Positions 24,881 to 34,210 of a stretch of 64,000 nt of DNA are shown one piece after another. Under the pieces are notes generated by a model. The model searched no databases, was not told the DNA's origin, and saw only the letters and a list, made by a program, of their open reading frames with translations. The DNA comes from RI-283 sp964487925. Lineage in GTDB: Bacteria > Pseudomonadota > Gammaproteobacteria > SZUA-140. A program made the position numbers and the translations under genes. Numbering within the stretch: the stretch's first letter is position 1; every line of letters starts with the position of its first letter. Location of the stretch: positions 1 through 64,000 of the forward strand of contig CAZASZ010000002.1 of the NCBI GenBank assembly GCA_964487925.1, read 5' to 3'.

Positions 24881-26242
24881 CTATAGTAGAAAAATCGTAG
24901 CCAGCCCTAAAAACGCTATAAAGCCGACCACATCAGTTACCGTAGTTAACATGACACTGCCGCCAAGCGCCGGATCCGCACCTATACGACGCAGGAACAG
25001 CGGGATCACCGCCCCCGAAAAGGCCGCGAAGATAAGGTTCAGGATGATGGCGACAGCTATGATTGCGCCGATCCGGTAGTCGTCGAACCACAGGATCGCG
25101 ATCGCCGCCACGACCGCGGCCCACAACACACCATTCAGCAGCCCCACGGCTAGCTCTTTCAACAGTAGGCGCCGGGCGTTGGCCGAGCCCACGCGCCCCA
25201 TGGCCAGGCCCCGGATAACGAGCGTCAGCGTCTGGCTGCCCGCGATACCGCCCATACTCGCCACAATGGGCATCAAGATGGCAAGCGCGACGACTCGCTC
25301 CAGAGTGGCCTCGAAGAGGCCAATCACCCAGGATGCCAAAAAGGCAGTGAAGAGGTTGATACCCAGCCAGATCGCCCGACTGCGGGCGCTGACGAGGACC
25401 GGCGCGAACATATCGTCCTCTTCATCCAGACCGGCCATGCTCATGAGAGAGTGATCGGCCTCATCTCTAATCACGTCGACGACATCATCGACGGTAATAC
25501 GGCCGACCAGTTTGCCCTGTTCGTCGATCACGGGCGCCGAGACAAGATCTCGCTTTTCAAACAGATTCGCGACTTCGCGATCAGGCGACAGCGCCGGTAT
25601 CGCGTCGATCCCCCGGTCCATGACTTGCGCGACGATCTGGTCTTCCGGCCGTGTCAGTAGCGCCGACAGCGTCAAGGCGCCCAGATAGCGATCGCCGCGA
25701 TCGACGACATAGAGCCGATCCGTGGCCTCGGGGAGGTCACCACGCATGCGCAGATAGCGCAACACCACGTCCAGCGTCACGTCGGGGCGGACCGTGATGG
25801 TATCGGTATTCATGAGTCCGCCGGCCGTATCCTCCGGATAGGACATGACGGACTCAAGACGCTGACGGTTCTGCTCGTTGAGGGACTGCAGAACCTCCTT
25901 GATCACGACGTCCGGGAGGTCCTGAAGAAAGTCGGCAAGGTCGTCGGTATCAAGACCTTCGGCGGCCGCCACCAACTCGTGATGCCCCATCTCGCGGATC
26001 AGACTGGCGCGCACCTCGTCATTGACGTAGAGCAGGACATCACCGTCCTTCTCCGGATCGACCATCTCCCAGAGCAGCTCACGCTCCTCGGCGGGGAAAG
26101 ATTCAAGTAGATGAGCGACCTCGGCGGGATGGAGGCCGTTGATCATCTGACGAAGGTTGGAGAGCGCCCCCTGCTCTAAGGCATGCTTGAACGTCTGTAG
26201 GCGACGTTCATGTGTCTCTCTGCCTGCGACTGAAAGCGACAT
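24881..26242 (-). CDS. mgtE: Magnesium transporter MgtE
   Basis: This 453-residue Mg2+ channel has the three family parts in order: a cytoplasmic N domain (about 30-130, with LHPAEVAHLLESFPAEER), paired CBS domains (about 135-255) that sense cytosolic Mg2+, and five transmembrane helices (about 280-453) with PIVASMGGIAGSQTLTLVIR and the terminal TDVVGFIAFLG. It lies downstream of the PTS block on the same strand, separated by a likely terminator. ATG at 26242 is preferred to a GTG one codon upstream. Confidence 0.95.
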   Translation of the reverse strand: MSLSVAGRETHERRLQTFKHALEQGALSNLRQMINGLHPAEVAHLLESFPAEERELLWEMVDPEKDGDVLLYVNDEVRASLIREMGHHELVAAAEGLDTDDLADFLQDLPDVVIKEVLQSLNEQNRQRLESVMSYPEDTAGGLMNTDTITVRPDVTLDVVLRYLRMRGDLPEATDRLYVVDRGDRYLGALTLSALLTRPEDQIVAQVMDRGIDAIPALSPDREVANLFEKRDLVSAPVIDEQGKLVGRITVDDVVDVIRDEADHSLMSMAGLDEEDDMFAPVLVSARSRAIWLGINLFTAFLASWVIGLFEATLERVVALAILMPIVASMGGIAGSQTLTLVIRGLAMGRVGSANARRLLLKELAVGLLNGVLWAAVVAAIAILWFDDYRIGAIIAVAIILNLIFAAFSGAVIPLFLRRIGADPALGGSVMLTTVTDVVGFIAFLGLATIFLL

Positions 26243-26270
26243 CACTTAACTCCAGGGGCCTGACAACCAA

Positions 26271-26297
26271 GGAGGCGCCAAACGATTCGGCGCCTCC
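26271..26297 (-). terminator. Terminator-like hairpin between ptsI and mgtE
   Basis: A perfect 9-bp inverted repeat, GGAGGCGCC (26271-26279) and GGCGCCTCC (26289-26297), with a 9-base loop. On the minus strand it follows the ptsI gene and is followed by TTGGTTGT, a weak U tract. It probably ends the PTS transcript or reduces read-through into mgtE. Confidence 0.5.
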
Positions 26298-26380
26298 CGA
26301 AGCCTTTGTTCATATGCCGGCGAGACCACCAGCACGATAACGACGTCGCAGTTTATGCTATGTTGCGGGGACTGTCGAAC

Positions 26381-26401
26381 GCATCGCGAACATCGCGATG
26401 C
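26381..26401. promoter_or_regulatory. Perfect 8-bp inverted repeat upstream of mgtE
   Basis: GCATCGCG (26381-26388) and CGCGATGC (26394-26401) flank a five-base spacer. No U tract follows on either strand. It lies about 140 bp before mgtE and could be an operator or RNA hairpin; no known site is recognised. Confidence 0.3.
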
Positions 26402-26420
26402 CGATGCGGTAAAGGCCGAC

Positions 26421-28163
26421 TCAGGGCTCGGCGTTAAGCCCCGCGACGAAAGAGAGGACCTCTTCGGCCGTCGAGAGTTGATCGAGGAACTGCATGTGTT
26501 GCTCAAGACGGGAGATATCGCTCCTTGCGATCACGTCCTTGACCTCAAGCAAGGTCGCCGGATACATGCTGAACTCCCGCAACCCAAGACCGAGCAACAA
26601 CCGCGTGAAACGGGTGTCACCGGCGAGTTCTCCACATAGCGCGACCGGCACCCCCGATTTGAGGCCCGCGTCGATCGTCATCTTGAGTAGACGAAGCACG
26701 GCAGGGTGCAACGGGTTGTAGAGATAGTCGACATCCTCATCCATGCGATCCACGGCCAGGGTATATTGAACAAGGTCATTGGTTCCGATCGAGAGAAAGT
26801 CCAGATGGCGTACAAACTGATCGGCGATAATCGCGGCCGCCGGTACTTCGATCATGCCCCCGACCTGCATACGCTCATCGAAGGGCATGCCAAGCGCCGC
26901 AAGGATCTCCCGCTGATCATCCAGCAAGGACTTGATTCGAAAAAGTTCTTCCAGCGAGGTCAACATCGGGAGCATGAGTCGCACGGGGCCTTCGGCCGAA
27001 ACCCGAAGGATCGCGCGCAACTGCTGACCAAAGACCTCCTGATCACGGAGACTCAACCGCACTGCGCGCAGGCCCAGCGCTGGATTGCTTTTGTTGGCAT
27101 GATGTTCTTCACCATCCCTAAAACATTTGTCCCCTCCCAGGTCCAGCGTTCTGATCGTCAGAGGCTTGCCGTTGAGGACGCGCACGGCCTCCAAATAGGC
27201 AAGGTATTGCAGTTCCTCGTCAGGCTCCGCAATCTGCTGAAGGTAAAGCATCTCGGTGCGATAGAGACCAATGCCCTCGGCGTTGACGGCCTCCGCCGCC
27301 TGGATATCCTCCGGTAGCTCAATATTCGCCATCAGGGCGACGGCGCAACCGTCCATAGAGCGCGTGGGGCCGGAGCGAACGACCTCCAGACGCCGGACGT
27401 AGTCCATGATCTCGGATTGGCGCTGACGAAAATAATTCAGCTCGACATCCGACGGGGTAGCCAGGATCAGGCCTCTCAGGCCGTCAAGCACAATGGTATC
27501 GCCATCTCGCAGATATCTTCGCGCCCAATGCGCGCCGGCTACGACCGGCATACCCAGACTGCGCGCGAGGATCGCTGCATGCGAATGCGCGCCCCCTTGC
27601 TCGGTGATCAGACCGGCCACCTTCATGCCATGAAACGTCATGACCTCCTCCGCCGACACGTCATCGGCAACCAGAACACTGTTCGCTAATCGTCCATCAA
27701 GGGCCTCATATTGACTCCCTGTGATATTCAGCAGGTTCTGAAGGATCTTACGCACGACATAGTCGACGTCGTCCCTTCGGGTCTTCAGATATGGATCGTC
27801 CATGGCGTCAAAGACGGCGACCAGTGCGTCGCGCTGCATCTGCAGGGCCCATTCGGCGTTGCAACACTGCTCGCTAATGGTTTTGATCGGGATCAAGGAC
27901 AGCGCCTTGTCGGCAAGCATCAAGAGATGGGCGTCAATAAAGCTGGCAATCTCGTCCGGCGTTTGGGACGGGATTTGTTTACGGATAGAACGCAGCTGCT
28001 TTCGCGTCTCCTTCAGGGCCTCCTTGTAACGCGCAATTTCGTCGCCGACAAGCTCCGGGGCAATCCGGACCTCGCGCACATCCAGCCTGTCCCGGTGCAG
28101 CAAGACTGCGGGCGCGATCAGAATGCCTCGCGAGACCGGCGTGCCTCCAAGGACCAAGGTCAT
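26421..28163 (-). CDS. ptsI: PTS enzyme I
   Basis: This 580-residue PEP-protein phosphotransferase transfers phosphate from PEP to HPr. The phosphorylated histidine lies in GGAHSHAAILARSLGMP (about residue 190); the PEP-binding domain has GIGLYRTEMLYL, the TLDLGGDKC segment, and the catalytic cysteine in VALCGELAGD. There is no N-terminal GAF domain, so it is the PtsI rather than PtsP type. With HPr, EIIA-Man, EIIA-Ntr and HprK nearby but no sugar permease in the window, it probably feeds a regulatory PTS. Confidence 0.94.
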   Translation of the reverse strand: MTLVLGGTPVSRGILIAPAVLLHRDRLDVREVRIAPELVGDEIARYKEALKETRKQLRSIRKQIPSQTPDEIASFIDAHLLMLADKALSLIPIKTISEQCCNAEWALQMQRDALVAVFDAMDDPYLKTRRDDVDYVVRKILQNLLNITGSQYEALDGRLANSVLVADDVSAEEVMTFHGMKVAGLITEQGGAHSHAAILARSLGMPVVAGAHWARRYLRDGDTIVLDGLRGLILATPSDVELNYFRQRQSEIMDYVRRLEVVRSGPTRSMDGCAVALMANIELPEDIQAAEAVNAEGIGLYRTEMLYLQQIAEPDEELQYLAYLEAVRVLNGKPLTIRTLDLGGDKCFRDGEEHHANKSNPALGLRAVRLSLRDQEVFGQQLRAILRVSAEGPVRLMLPMLTSLEELFRIKSLLDDQREILAALGMPFDERMQVGGMIEVPAAAIIADQFVRHLDFLSIGTNDLVQYTLAVDRMDEDVDYLYNPLHPAVLRLLKMTIDAGLKSGVPVALCGELAGDTRFTRLLLGLGLREFSMYPATLLEVKDVIARSDISRLEQHMQFLDQLSTAEEVLSFVAGLNAEP

Positions 28164-28180
28164 CAGCGCGCCCCGTGCAC

Positions 28181-28447
28181 CTAAAGCTCTCCGAATCCGT
28201 TCGCTACGAGCTCGCTCAAACCCCTGATGGCCAGCTCTTCGTCATTACCTTCCGCGAAGATCTCAATCTCCATTCCGCAAGCAGCCGCCAACATCATGAC
28301 CCCCATTATGCTTTTGCCGTTAACCTTGCGATTGCCGCGCTGGAGCTGGACCTCGCTGCCATATATGGAGGCCTGCTCCACAAATTTCGCCGCGGCCCGC
28401 GCGTGCAGCCCAAGACGATTGACGATTTTGACCTTATTCATCTGCAT
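28181..28447 (-). CDS. ptsH: Phosphocarrier protein HPr
   Basis: This 88-residue carrier has both regulatory sites: His15 in LGLHARAAAKF, phosphorylated by enzyme I, and Ser46 in KSIMGVMML, the site used by HPr kinase. The presence of hprK nearby makes Ser46 phosphorylation likely. A second ATG two codons later is possible. It lies between EIIA-Man and ptsI. Confidence 0.95.
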   Translation of the reverse strand: MQMNKVKIVNRLGLHARAAAKFVEQASIYGSEVQLQRGNRKVNGKSIMGVMMLAAACGMEIEIFAEGNDEELAIRGLSELVANGFGEL

Positions 28448-28499
28448 CTAACGTTCTTTCCCAGCCATCTTGGCGCGTCAGCACCCTGGTGTCATTACC

Positions 28500-28910
28500 T
28501 CAAGTAACAGTCGAGGGATCGAATCCCGGACGAATCAACATCACTCCATCCCGGCCGGCTCGACGAACCTTTTCCAGCAGCGCCGCGAGGTCGTGGTCGG
28601 GATAGTTCAACAGGCGAATCAGCATCGGCAGGTTAGCGCCGGTCAATACCGGCACGTTGGACTCCCTTCCGATACGCACTGCAATATTGCAAGGTGTAGA
28701 CCCATACAGATCGCTCATGATCACGACGCCATCCCCCTGGTCAACCTCGTGCAGTCCGCGCTGAAGATTCAGGGCCAGGGACTGGGGGTCATCTGAATCA
28801 CCGGATACCACAACGACGTTATCCGGCACCTTGCCGAAAATCTCACTGACCGTCGCGACCATGGCCTCGCCCATAGCGGGATGCATCGCCAGCAATACGC
28901 CCGTGCTCAT
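28500..28910 (-). CDS. PTS EIIA component, mannose type
   Basis: This is a 136-residue EIIA of the mannose family. His10 in LAMHPAMGEAM is the phosphorylation site, and GVVIMSDLYGSTPCN is the conserved loop around the active site. The start overlaps the rapZ stop (ATGA). No EIIB, EIIC or EIID is present, so it is probably a phosphate sink or regulator in the PTS relay rather than part of a sugar importer. Confidence 0.9.
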   Translation of the reverse strand: MSTGVLLAMHPAMGEAMVATVSEIFGKVPDNVVVVSGDSDDPQSLALNLQRGLHEVDQGDGVVIMSDLYGSTPCNIAVRIGRESNVPVLTGANLPMLIRLLNYPDHDLAALLEKVRRAGRDGVMLIRPGFDPSTVT

Positions 28911-29764
28911 TGAAGATCCCGGTGGCGGACGATGACATGCTTGTTCAAGGCACGAAAATGGGCCTCCAAGCGCTCGACGATATAAACCGAACGGTGCTGC
29001 CCACCCGTGCAGCCGATCGCAACGCTCAGATAGCTCCGGTTCTCCTTTTCGAACTCAGGGATCCAGCGCTGCAGGAAGCCCGACAGGTCCTCAAACATCT
29101 GATTGACGCCCACTTGTGCGTCAAGAAAATCGATGACGGGCCGGTCAGTCCCTCTATGCGTCCGCAGCTTCGGATCCCAGTAAGGATTGGGCAGGCAGCG
29201 GACATCGAAGACAAAATCGACGTCACCCGGTACCCCTTGCTTGAAACCGAACGACATGAACTGGAGAGACAGCTGAGCCGTCACGTCCGCTCGCACGTAA
29301 TCCCGAATCAAGGCGCGCAGCTGATGGACGTTGCTGAGACTGGTATCAACATGGATGTCGGCGCTTTTTTCGATCAGCTCCAGGAGCTTGCGTTCTGCCT
29401 TAATGGCCTCATCCAGGGAGGTTCGTTCATCCGTCAAGGGATGTTTGCGCCGGGTCTCGCTGAATCGTTTCTTGAGCACGACATCGCCGGCCTCGAGAAA
29501 AATGACCTCGCACTCGAAACCGAGCTTGCGGATCTCATCCATGATCGTGGGAAACCTACCCATATCGTTAGTCAGATTGCGGGCATCGATCCCGACTGCA
29601 ACCGACTCATGGCCAAGCTTGTCCGCCGTCATGACGGTCTGAGCGAATGACAGCAGCAAACTGAGCGGCAGGTTGTCCACACAGTAATAATCCAGGTCTT
29701 CGAGCGACTGCAGCGCAATACTCTTGCCGGAACCGGACAATCCGCTAATGACCAAGAATCTCAT
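28907..29764 (-). CDS. rapZ: RNase adapter protein RapZ
   Basis: This 285-residue protein has Walker A GLSGSGKS (residues 8-15) and a C-terminal domain with the signature GCTGGQHRSVYIVE. In E. coli it binds small RNA GlmZ and recruits RNase E to control glucosamine-6-phosphate synthase, linking PTS state to cell-envelope precursors. The start overlaps the hprK stop (ATGA). Its place between hprK and EIIA-Man is common. Confidence 0.96.
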   Translation of the reverse strand: MRFLVISGLSGSGKSIALQSLEDLDYYCVDNLPLSLLLSFAQTVMTADKLGHESVAVGIDARNLTNDMGRFPTIMDEIRKLGFECEVIFLEAGDVVLKKRFSETRRKHPLTDERTSLDEAIKAERKLLELIEKSADIHVDTSLSNVHQLRALIRDYVRADVTAQLSLQFMSFGFKQGVPGDVDFVFDVRCLPNPYWDPKLRTHRGTDRPVIDFLDAQVGVNQMFEDLSGFLQRWIPEFEKENRSYLSVAIGCTGGQHRSVYIVERLEAHFRALNKHVIVRHRDLQ

Positions 29765-30726
29765 GCCGAGCCGCCGTTGAGTGTCTTGGCCTGACGATCG
29801 ATAAAGTGCTGCACCGCGTCGTACCCCTTGTCGAGCAGAATGTGATTGCGCACGGCCCCCTCTGCAAGAACGGCCATATTGTGGCCCGGTGCCACGGGGA
29901 TCGTGATCTGATCGATCTCCACGTCCTGTATGATCCTTCGCTGCCGACTCCCCCAGAGACGATCCACTGTGGCCAGTTCCTCACCGGACATCCGCTGCAA
30001 GTGAATGATCAGGCTGAGGCGCTTGGCGGTCTTGATCGCGCTGTCGCCAAACATGGCGCGGATATTGAGCACACCTAGACCGCGCACTTCGAGATATCCT
30101 CTCAAGACTCCCGGACAAACTCCGCGCAAGATATCGGGAGCCACACGCTGAAACTCCGGCGCATCGTCGGCAACCAGGCGATGATTGCGACTGATGAGTT
30201 CCAAGGCAAGCTCGCTCTTTCCGATGCCGCTTTCGCCAGTCAACAATACGCCGATCCCCAAGATCTCCATGAATACGCCGTGGACGAAAGCAGTATCCGC
30301 CACGGCCTCTGATAGCGCATATTGCAGGAAAGTAATCAGCTGTGCCGCCGACAGGGATGATCCAAACAGTGGTGCCTCATATTGATTGGCTAGGTCGATC
30401 AGCTCACTGCCGATACCTTCGCCGTCGGACACGATAATCATGACAGGGCCGGCGCCGAACAGCAGCTTTAGCGCATCAGCATGTGAGTTCTTGCCAAGTC
30501 GCGACAGATATTCAAGCTCCACGCGTCCCAACACCTGGATCCGGTAGGGATAGATCAGATTCATATGGCCGGCAAGCGCGCCCGTCGTCGCGTCACTCGA
30601 GCCCCCGGAAGGAGGGGCGAGGAACACTTGACGGTCCGCGCCGCCATGACCCGCCATCCACTGTAGGCCGAGTCGCTGCTCGTAGCGGTCGTAAACGGTC
30701 CCAGCCGTCAGCGTGTCATGAGTCAT
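29761..30726 (-). CDS. hprK: HPr kinase/phosphorylase
   Basis: This 321-residue bifunctional enzyme phosphorylates and dephosphorylates HPr at Ser46. The N-terminal domain is followed by the P-loop GESGIGKSELALELI, the conserved HRLVADDAPEF, and EVRGLGVLNIRAMFG. In proteobacteria HprK usually accompanies ptsN and rapZ, as here. ATG at 30726 is preferred to a TTG at 30732. Confidence 0.95.
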   Translation of the reverse strand: MTHDTLTAGTVYDRYEQRLGLQWMAGHGGADRQVFLAPPSGGSSDATTGALAGHMNLIYPYRIQVLGRVELEYLSRLGKNSHADALKLLFGAGPVMIIVSDGEGIGSELIDLANQYEAPLFGSSLSAAQLITFLQYALSEAVADTAFVHGVFMEILGIGVLLTGESGIGKSELALELISRNHRLVADDAPEFQRVAPDILRGVCPGVLRGYLEVRGLGVLNIRAMFGDSAIKTAKRLSLIIHLQRMSGEELATVDRLWGSRQRRIIQDVEIDQITIPVAPGHNMAVLAEGAVRNHILLDKGYDAVQHFIDRQAKTLNGGSA

Positions 30727-30750
30727 GATCAATAGGGGCGGGATATCGCC

Positions 30751-31245
30751 CTACTTGGCCTCTTTTTTGGAGGAACGGGCATCGCTGGCATCCAGCACAG
30801 TTTCGTCGAACAACTCCTCATAAACCATTTCCGGCGTCGCCGCGGCCCGAATTCGCTCGCAACGCTCCTGGTCATGAAGCAATTCTGCGACCTTCGACAG
30901 GATAGTCAGGTGCTGGTCACTGCTCTCCTCCGGGAAGAGCAAAGCCAGGATGATATCCACGGGTCTATCATCAACCACGCTGTCATAATTCAAACCATTC
31001 TGAAGGCAGAGCAGCGCGGCACGAGCGGAATCAAGGCCTTTGACCCGACCATGAGGGATCGCGACTCCGTGACCCAACCCCGTACTACCCAAGCGTTCGC
31101 GCTCAATAAGACAGGTAAAGACCTCTGTTGGCGTCATGCCCCCATAATTTTCGGCAAGCATCTCGCTCAGAACCTCCAGGGCCCGCTTTTTACTGGAGAT
31201 CTCTCTTTGACAGGCAACTCTGGCTTCATTAATTAATGTCTTCAT
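30751..31245 (-). CDS. ptsN: Nitrogen-regulatory PTS EIIA (PtsN)
   Basis: This 164-residue EIIA-Ntr receives phosphate at His65 in GHGVAIPHGRV. Family members regulate potassium uptake and stress responses. The C-terminal ten residues are basic/serine-rich (SSKKEAK). It lies 53 bp after rpoN, so the hpf gene that usually sits between them is missing. Confidence 0.95.
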   Translation of the reverse strand: MKTLINEARVACQREISSKKRALEVLSEMLAENYGGMTPTEVFTCLIERERLGSTGLGHGVAIPHGRVKGLDSARAALLCLQNGLNYDSVVDDRPVDIILALLFPEESSDQHLTILSKVAELLHDQERCERIRAAATPEMVYEELFDETVLDASDARSSKKEAK

Positions 31246-31298
31246 ATCGACCTTCCTTCAACGGAGACGGGTTACCGTCCCGACAACGACTCGACAAA

Positions 31299-32780
31299 TT
31301 AAAGCATCTGACGTCGCTCGCTAGATGTGGGAATGGACATAGCCTCCCGATACTTTGCCACGGTACGCCGGGCAACATTGATCCCTTGCCCAGTCAATAT
31401 GGCCGTAATCTTGCTGTCGCTCAACGGCTTCCGGCTATCCTCGGCGGCGATCAACTTTTTGATTACGGCACGAATCGCGGTCGCGGAACACTCCCCACCA
31501 CTTGAGGTTGAGACGTGACTGGAGAAAAAATACTTGAGCTCCAGAATACCATTCGGAGTATGCATATATTTACGCGTTGTCACGCGCGAGATCGTGGATT
31601 CGTGCATCTCCACGGCCTCGGCGACATCCGCAAGCACCATAGGGCGCATTGCCTCCTCGCCGTAGTCGAAATAACCCTGCTGGAAATCGACGATAAAACG
31701 GGTCACCCGAAGCAAGGTATCATTTCTGCTCTGGATGCTCTTCACAAACCAGCGCGCCTCTTGCAGCTGTTGGCGCATGTATTCATTGTCGCTGGCGCTC
31801 TCAACCTTTCGCACAAGAGACGCATAGCTATTGTTGATGCGAATCTTCGGAATGGCATCGAGATTGAGCTCGACCCGCCAGACTCCATTGTCTTTAAAGA
31901 CATAGACATCGGGGACGATGTATTCGGTCTTTGGCGAGGCGATTTGCTCACCGGGAGCGGGGTTCAGGGTCTGTAACAGGTTCAGCATACCGCGCAGGGC
32001 GTCTTCATCGCAGCCGAGTTTCGCCATCAAGGTCTTGTAGTCACGACGCCCCACCAGATCGAGGCAATCGCGAGCAAGCGTGCAGGTCTGCTCTAGCCAC
32101 TGCGTGGTCTTGGGAAGTTGCTGCAGCTGCAAAAAGAGGCATTCTGCGAGATCGCGCGCAGCCACCCCCACGGGATCAAAATTCTGGACCAGGTGCAAGA
32201 CGGCCATAACCTCGTCCATCTCGAAATCATCTTCTTCCGGCGGTAGATCCGACAGAATTTCATCGAGCGGCGTCGCCAGATATCCACGCTCGTCGATGGC
32301 ATCGATGATGGCCATGGCGATCGAGCGGTCACGATCGCTAATCGAGGTCATCTGCAATTGCCACATCAGGTGATCCCGCAAGGAGGCATCCGAGCTGTTC
32401 ATCGCGTCCAGATCACGGTCGCCGCTCTCACCGGACTGGGCCGATGGTGACGACGGCGGCACCAAACTCTCGTAAGTGTCCTCCCAATTGCTATCGACCG
32501 GCATGTCCTCGGAGGTCCCGGACATCTCCATCGCGCTGTCCGAAGCGGTTTCCGTATCCGGCGAGACTTTCTGATCGGCGGTCTCGGAGTCACTTTGAGC
32601 CTTGTCGCCCCTTTGTTCGGCCCCTTCCTCTTCCACCTCCAGCATGGGGTTGGACTCAAGGTTTTCTTGAATCTCCGCCGTCAGATCCAGGGTCGACAGC
32701 TGCAACAGGCGTATCGCCTGCTGCAGCTGCGGCGTCATGGCCAGTTGCTGACCGATCTTTAGTTGCAGAGATTGCTTCAT
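31299..32780 (-). CDS. rpoN: RNA polymerase sigma-54 factor
   Basis: This is a 493-residue sigma factor. The Gln/Leu-rich activator-interacting region I (residues 1-50, LKIGQQLAMTPQLQQAIRLL) is followed by a long acidic region II, the core-binding region, an HTH (VAEAVEMHESTISRVTTRKY), and the RpoN box ARRTVAKYRE that reads the -24 promoter element. It heads towards ptsN and follows lptB, the normal order. Confidence 0.97.
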   Translation of the reverse strand: MKQSLQLKIGQQLAMTPQLQQAIRLLQLSTLDLTAEIQENLESNPMLEVEEEGAEQRGDKAQSDSETADQKVSPDTETASDSAMEMSGTSEDMPVDSNWEDTYESLVPPSSPSAQSGESGDRDLDAMNSSDASLRDHLMWQLQMTSISDRDRSIAMAIIDAIDERGYLATPLDEILSDLPPEEDDFEMDEVMAVLHLVQNFDPVGVAARDLAECLFLQLQQLPKTTQWLEQTCTLARDCLDLVGRRDYKTLMAKLGCDEDALRGMLNLLQTLNPAPGEQIASPKTEYIVPDVYVFKDNGVWRVELNLDAIPKIRINNSYASLVRKVESASDNEYMRQQLQEARWFVKSIQSRNDTLLRVTRFIVDFQQGYFDYGEEAMRPMVLADVAEAVEMHESTISRVTTRKYMHTPNGILELKYFFSSHVSTSSGGECSATAIRAVIKKLIAAEDSRKPLSDSKITAILTGQGINVARRTVAKYREAMSIPTSSERRQML

Positions 32781-32896
32781 TTGTCGCTCATTTATTCCCG
32801 CAGGTCTTGCCCGGATTAGCCATCATTCTAGGTGCCCGCCTGACTCAGGGCAAATACTCTAACTCCGCCCAAAAAACGCCATGGCGTCCATCCGGA

Positions 32897-33646
32897 TCAT
32901 AGCCGGAAGTGCTGCCCCAAATAGACCTCTCTGACCTGCTGGTCAGCGAGAATCTCCTCCGGTGTACCGGTGGCGATAACCTGTCCAGCATTGACAATAT
33001 AGGCATGCTGACAGCTTCCCAATGTCTCGCGAACATTATGGTCGGTAATCAGGACCCCGATCCCAACTTCACTCAAATATCGGATAATGCCTTGAATCTC
33101 CAAAACCGAAATTGGATCGACACCGGCAAAGGGCTCGTCAAGCAGGATAAAGCGCGGCCGAGTCGCCAACGCCCTGGCAATCTCCACGCGCCGCCGCTCG
33201 CCTCCCGACAAACTCATGCCTATATGGTCCCTCAGATGGGGAATCTTCAAGGCATCCATGAGTTCCTCGAGTTGCTGCTCCCTGGACTCGGCATCGAGAT
33301 CCTTGCGCGTTTGCAGGATCGCCATAATGTTATCGCTAACGCTCAAACGCCTAAATACAGAGGCCTCCTGCGGCAGATAACCTATCCCCATCCGAGCGCG
33401 GACATGCATCGGCTCGTGGGTAACGACATGCCCGTTGACCTGAATGGAGCCGTGATCACAGGAAATCAGACCGACGATCATATAGAAGGTCGTTGTCTTG
33501 CCTGCCCCATTCGGCCCTAAGAGCCCCACGACCTCGCCGCCACGCAACTTCAAGCTAACACCATCAACAACCTTCCGGGCGCGAAAGGTCTTCGAGATGT
33601 TTCGAACATCGAGGCAATCCTGAGCGGGGTTATCCGTCGCCATCAT
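32897..33646 (-). CDS. lptB: LPS export ABC transporter ATPase LptB
   Basis: This 249-residue ATPase powers lipopolysaccharide extraction by LptFG. Walker A is GPNGAGKTT, signature LSGGERRRVEIARAL, Walker B FILLDEPFAGVDP. The start overlaps the lptA stop by ATGA. LptFG are not in this window. Confidence 0.96.
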   Translation of the reverse strand: MMATDNPAQDCLDVRNISKTFRARKVVDGVSLKLRGGEVVGLLGPNGAGKTTTFYMIVGLISCDHGSIQVNGHVVTHEPMHVRARMGIGYLPQEASVFRRLSVSDNIMAILQTRKDLDAESREQQLEELMDALKIPHLRDHIGMSLSGGERRRVEIARALATRPRFILLDEPFAGVDPISVLEIQGIIRYLSEVGIGVLITDHNVRETLGSCQHAYIVNAGQVIATGTPEEILADQQVREVYLGQHFRL

Positions 33647-34167
33647 TCCTCGGCCTGAGGTTGGATAACGGCCTTGACCCGCCCCTTGCCTGCCGCATCG
33701 CTATGCGCGATCACCTTGTCATCCGATTCGTCGTAGCGAATGCTATAGCCGGAAAATTCGTCGCCCTCACGCCACATATAGGCCTCCCCCGTCAGCTCGA
33801 TATGTCCATCGGCGGGGAAATAATGGATATTGGCGGCACGCAATCGCGCGTCCTCCTTATCACCATCGAAACGCAGCGTCAGACGCGCAGGCTGACCGGT
33901 GGCATCGATCATATTGATACCCCTATCATCTCTTTTTACAACGACAACATCGGCCCATAGATTCAGGCTGCCCTGAGACAAGTGGACCGACCCGCTATAG
34001 GTGCTGATGTGTTTAACCTCATCGATATCGACGCGGTCGGCAACGAGATTACCCGGAGCCTGGCGGTCCTCTTTCAGCGCATAGGCAGGCAAGGATAACC
34101 AGCACAGGCAAAAGAGCATGAACCCGAAAATCGACCGGTGCATCGGCGTGAAAAATGCGGGCGTCAT
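33643..34167 (-). CDS. lptA: LPS export periplasmic protein LptA
   Basis: This protein forms the periplasmic bridge for lipopolysaccharide. An N-terminal signal peptide (FGFMLFCLCWLSLPAYA) is followed by OstA-like beta-jellyroll repeats (ADRVDIDEVKHISTYSG, LTLRFDGDKEDARLRA). The start is uncertain: ATG at 34167 or at 34143, just before the signal. A much longer frame reaching into lptC is not supported. Confidence 0.9.
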   Translation of the reverse strand: MTPAFFTPMHRSIFGFMLFCLCWLSLPAYALKEDRQAPGNLVADRVDIDEVKHISTYSGSVHLSQGSLNLWADVVVVKRDDRGINMIDATGQPARLTLRFDGDKEDARLRAANIHYFPADGHIELTGEAYMWREGDEFSGYSIRYDESDDKVIAHSDAAGKGRVKAVIQPQAEE

Positions 34168-34210
34168 TCGGGCGGCCTGAAAGGCCTGCCGTTTGGATCT
34201 ATCTAGGACA

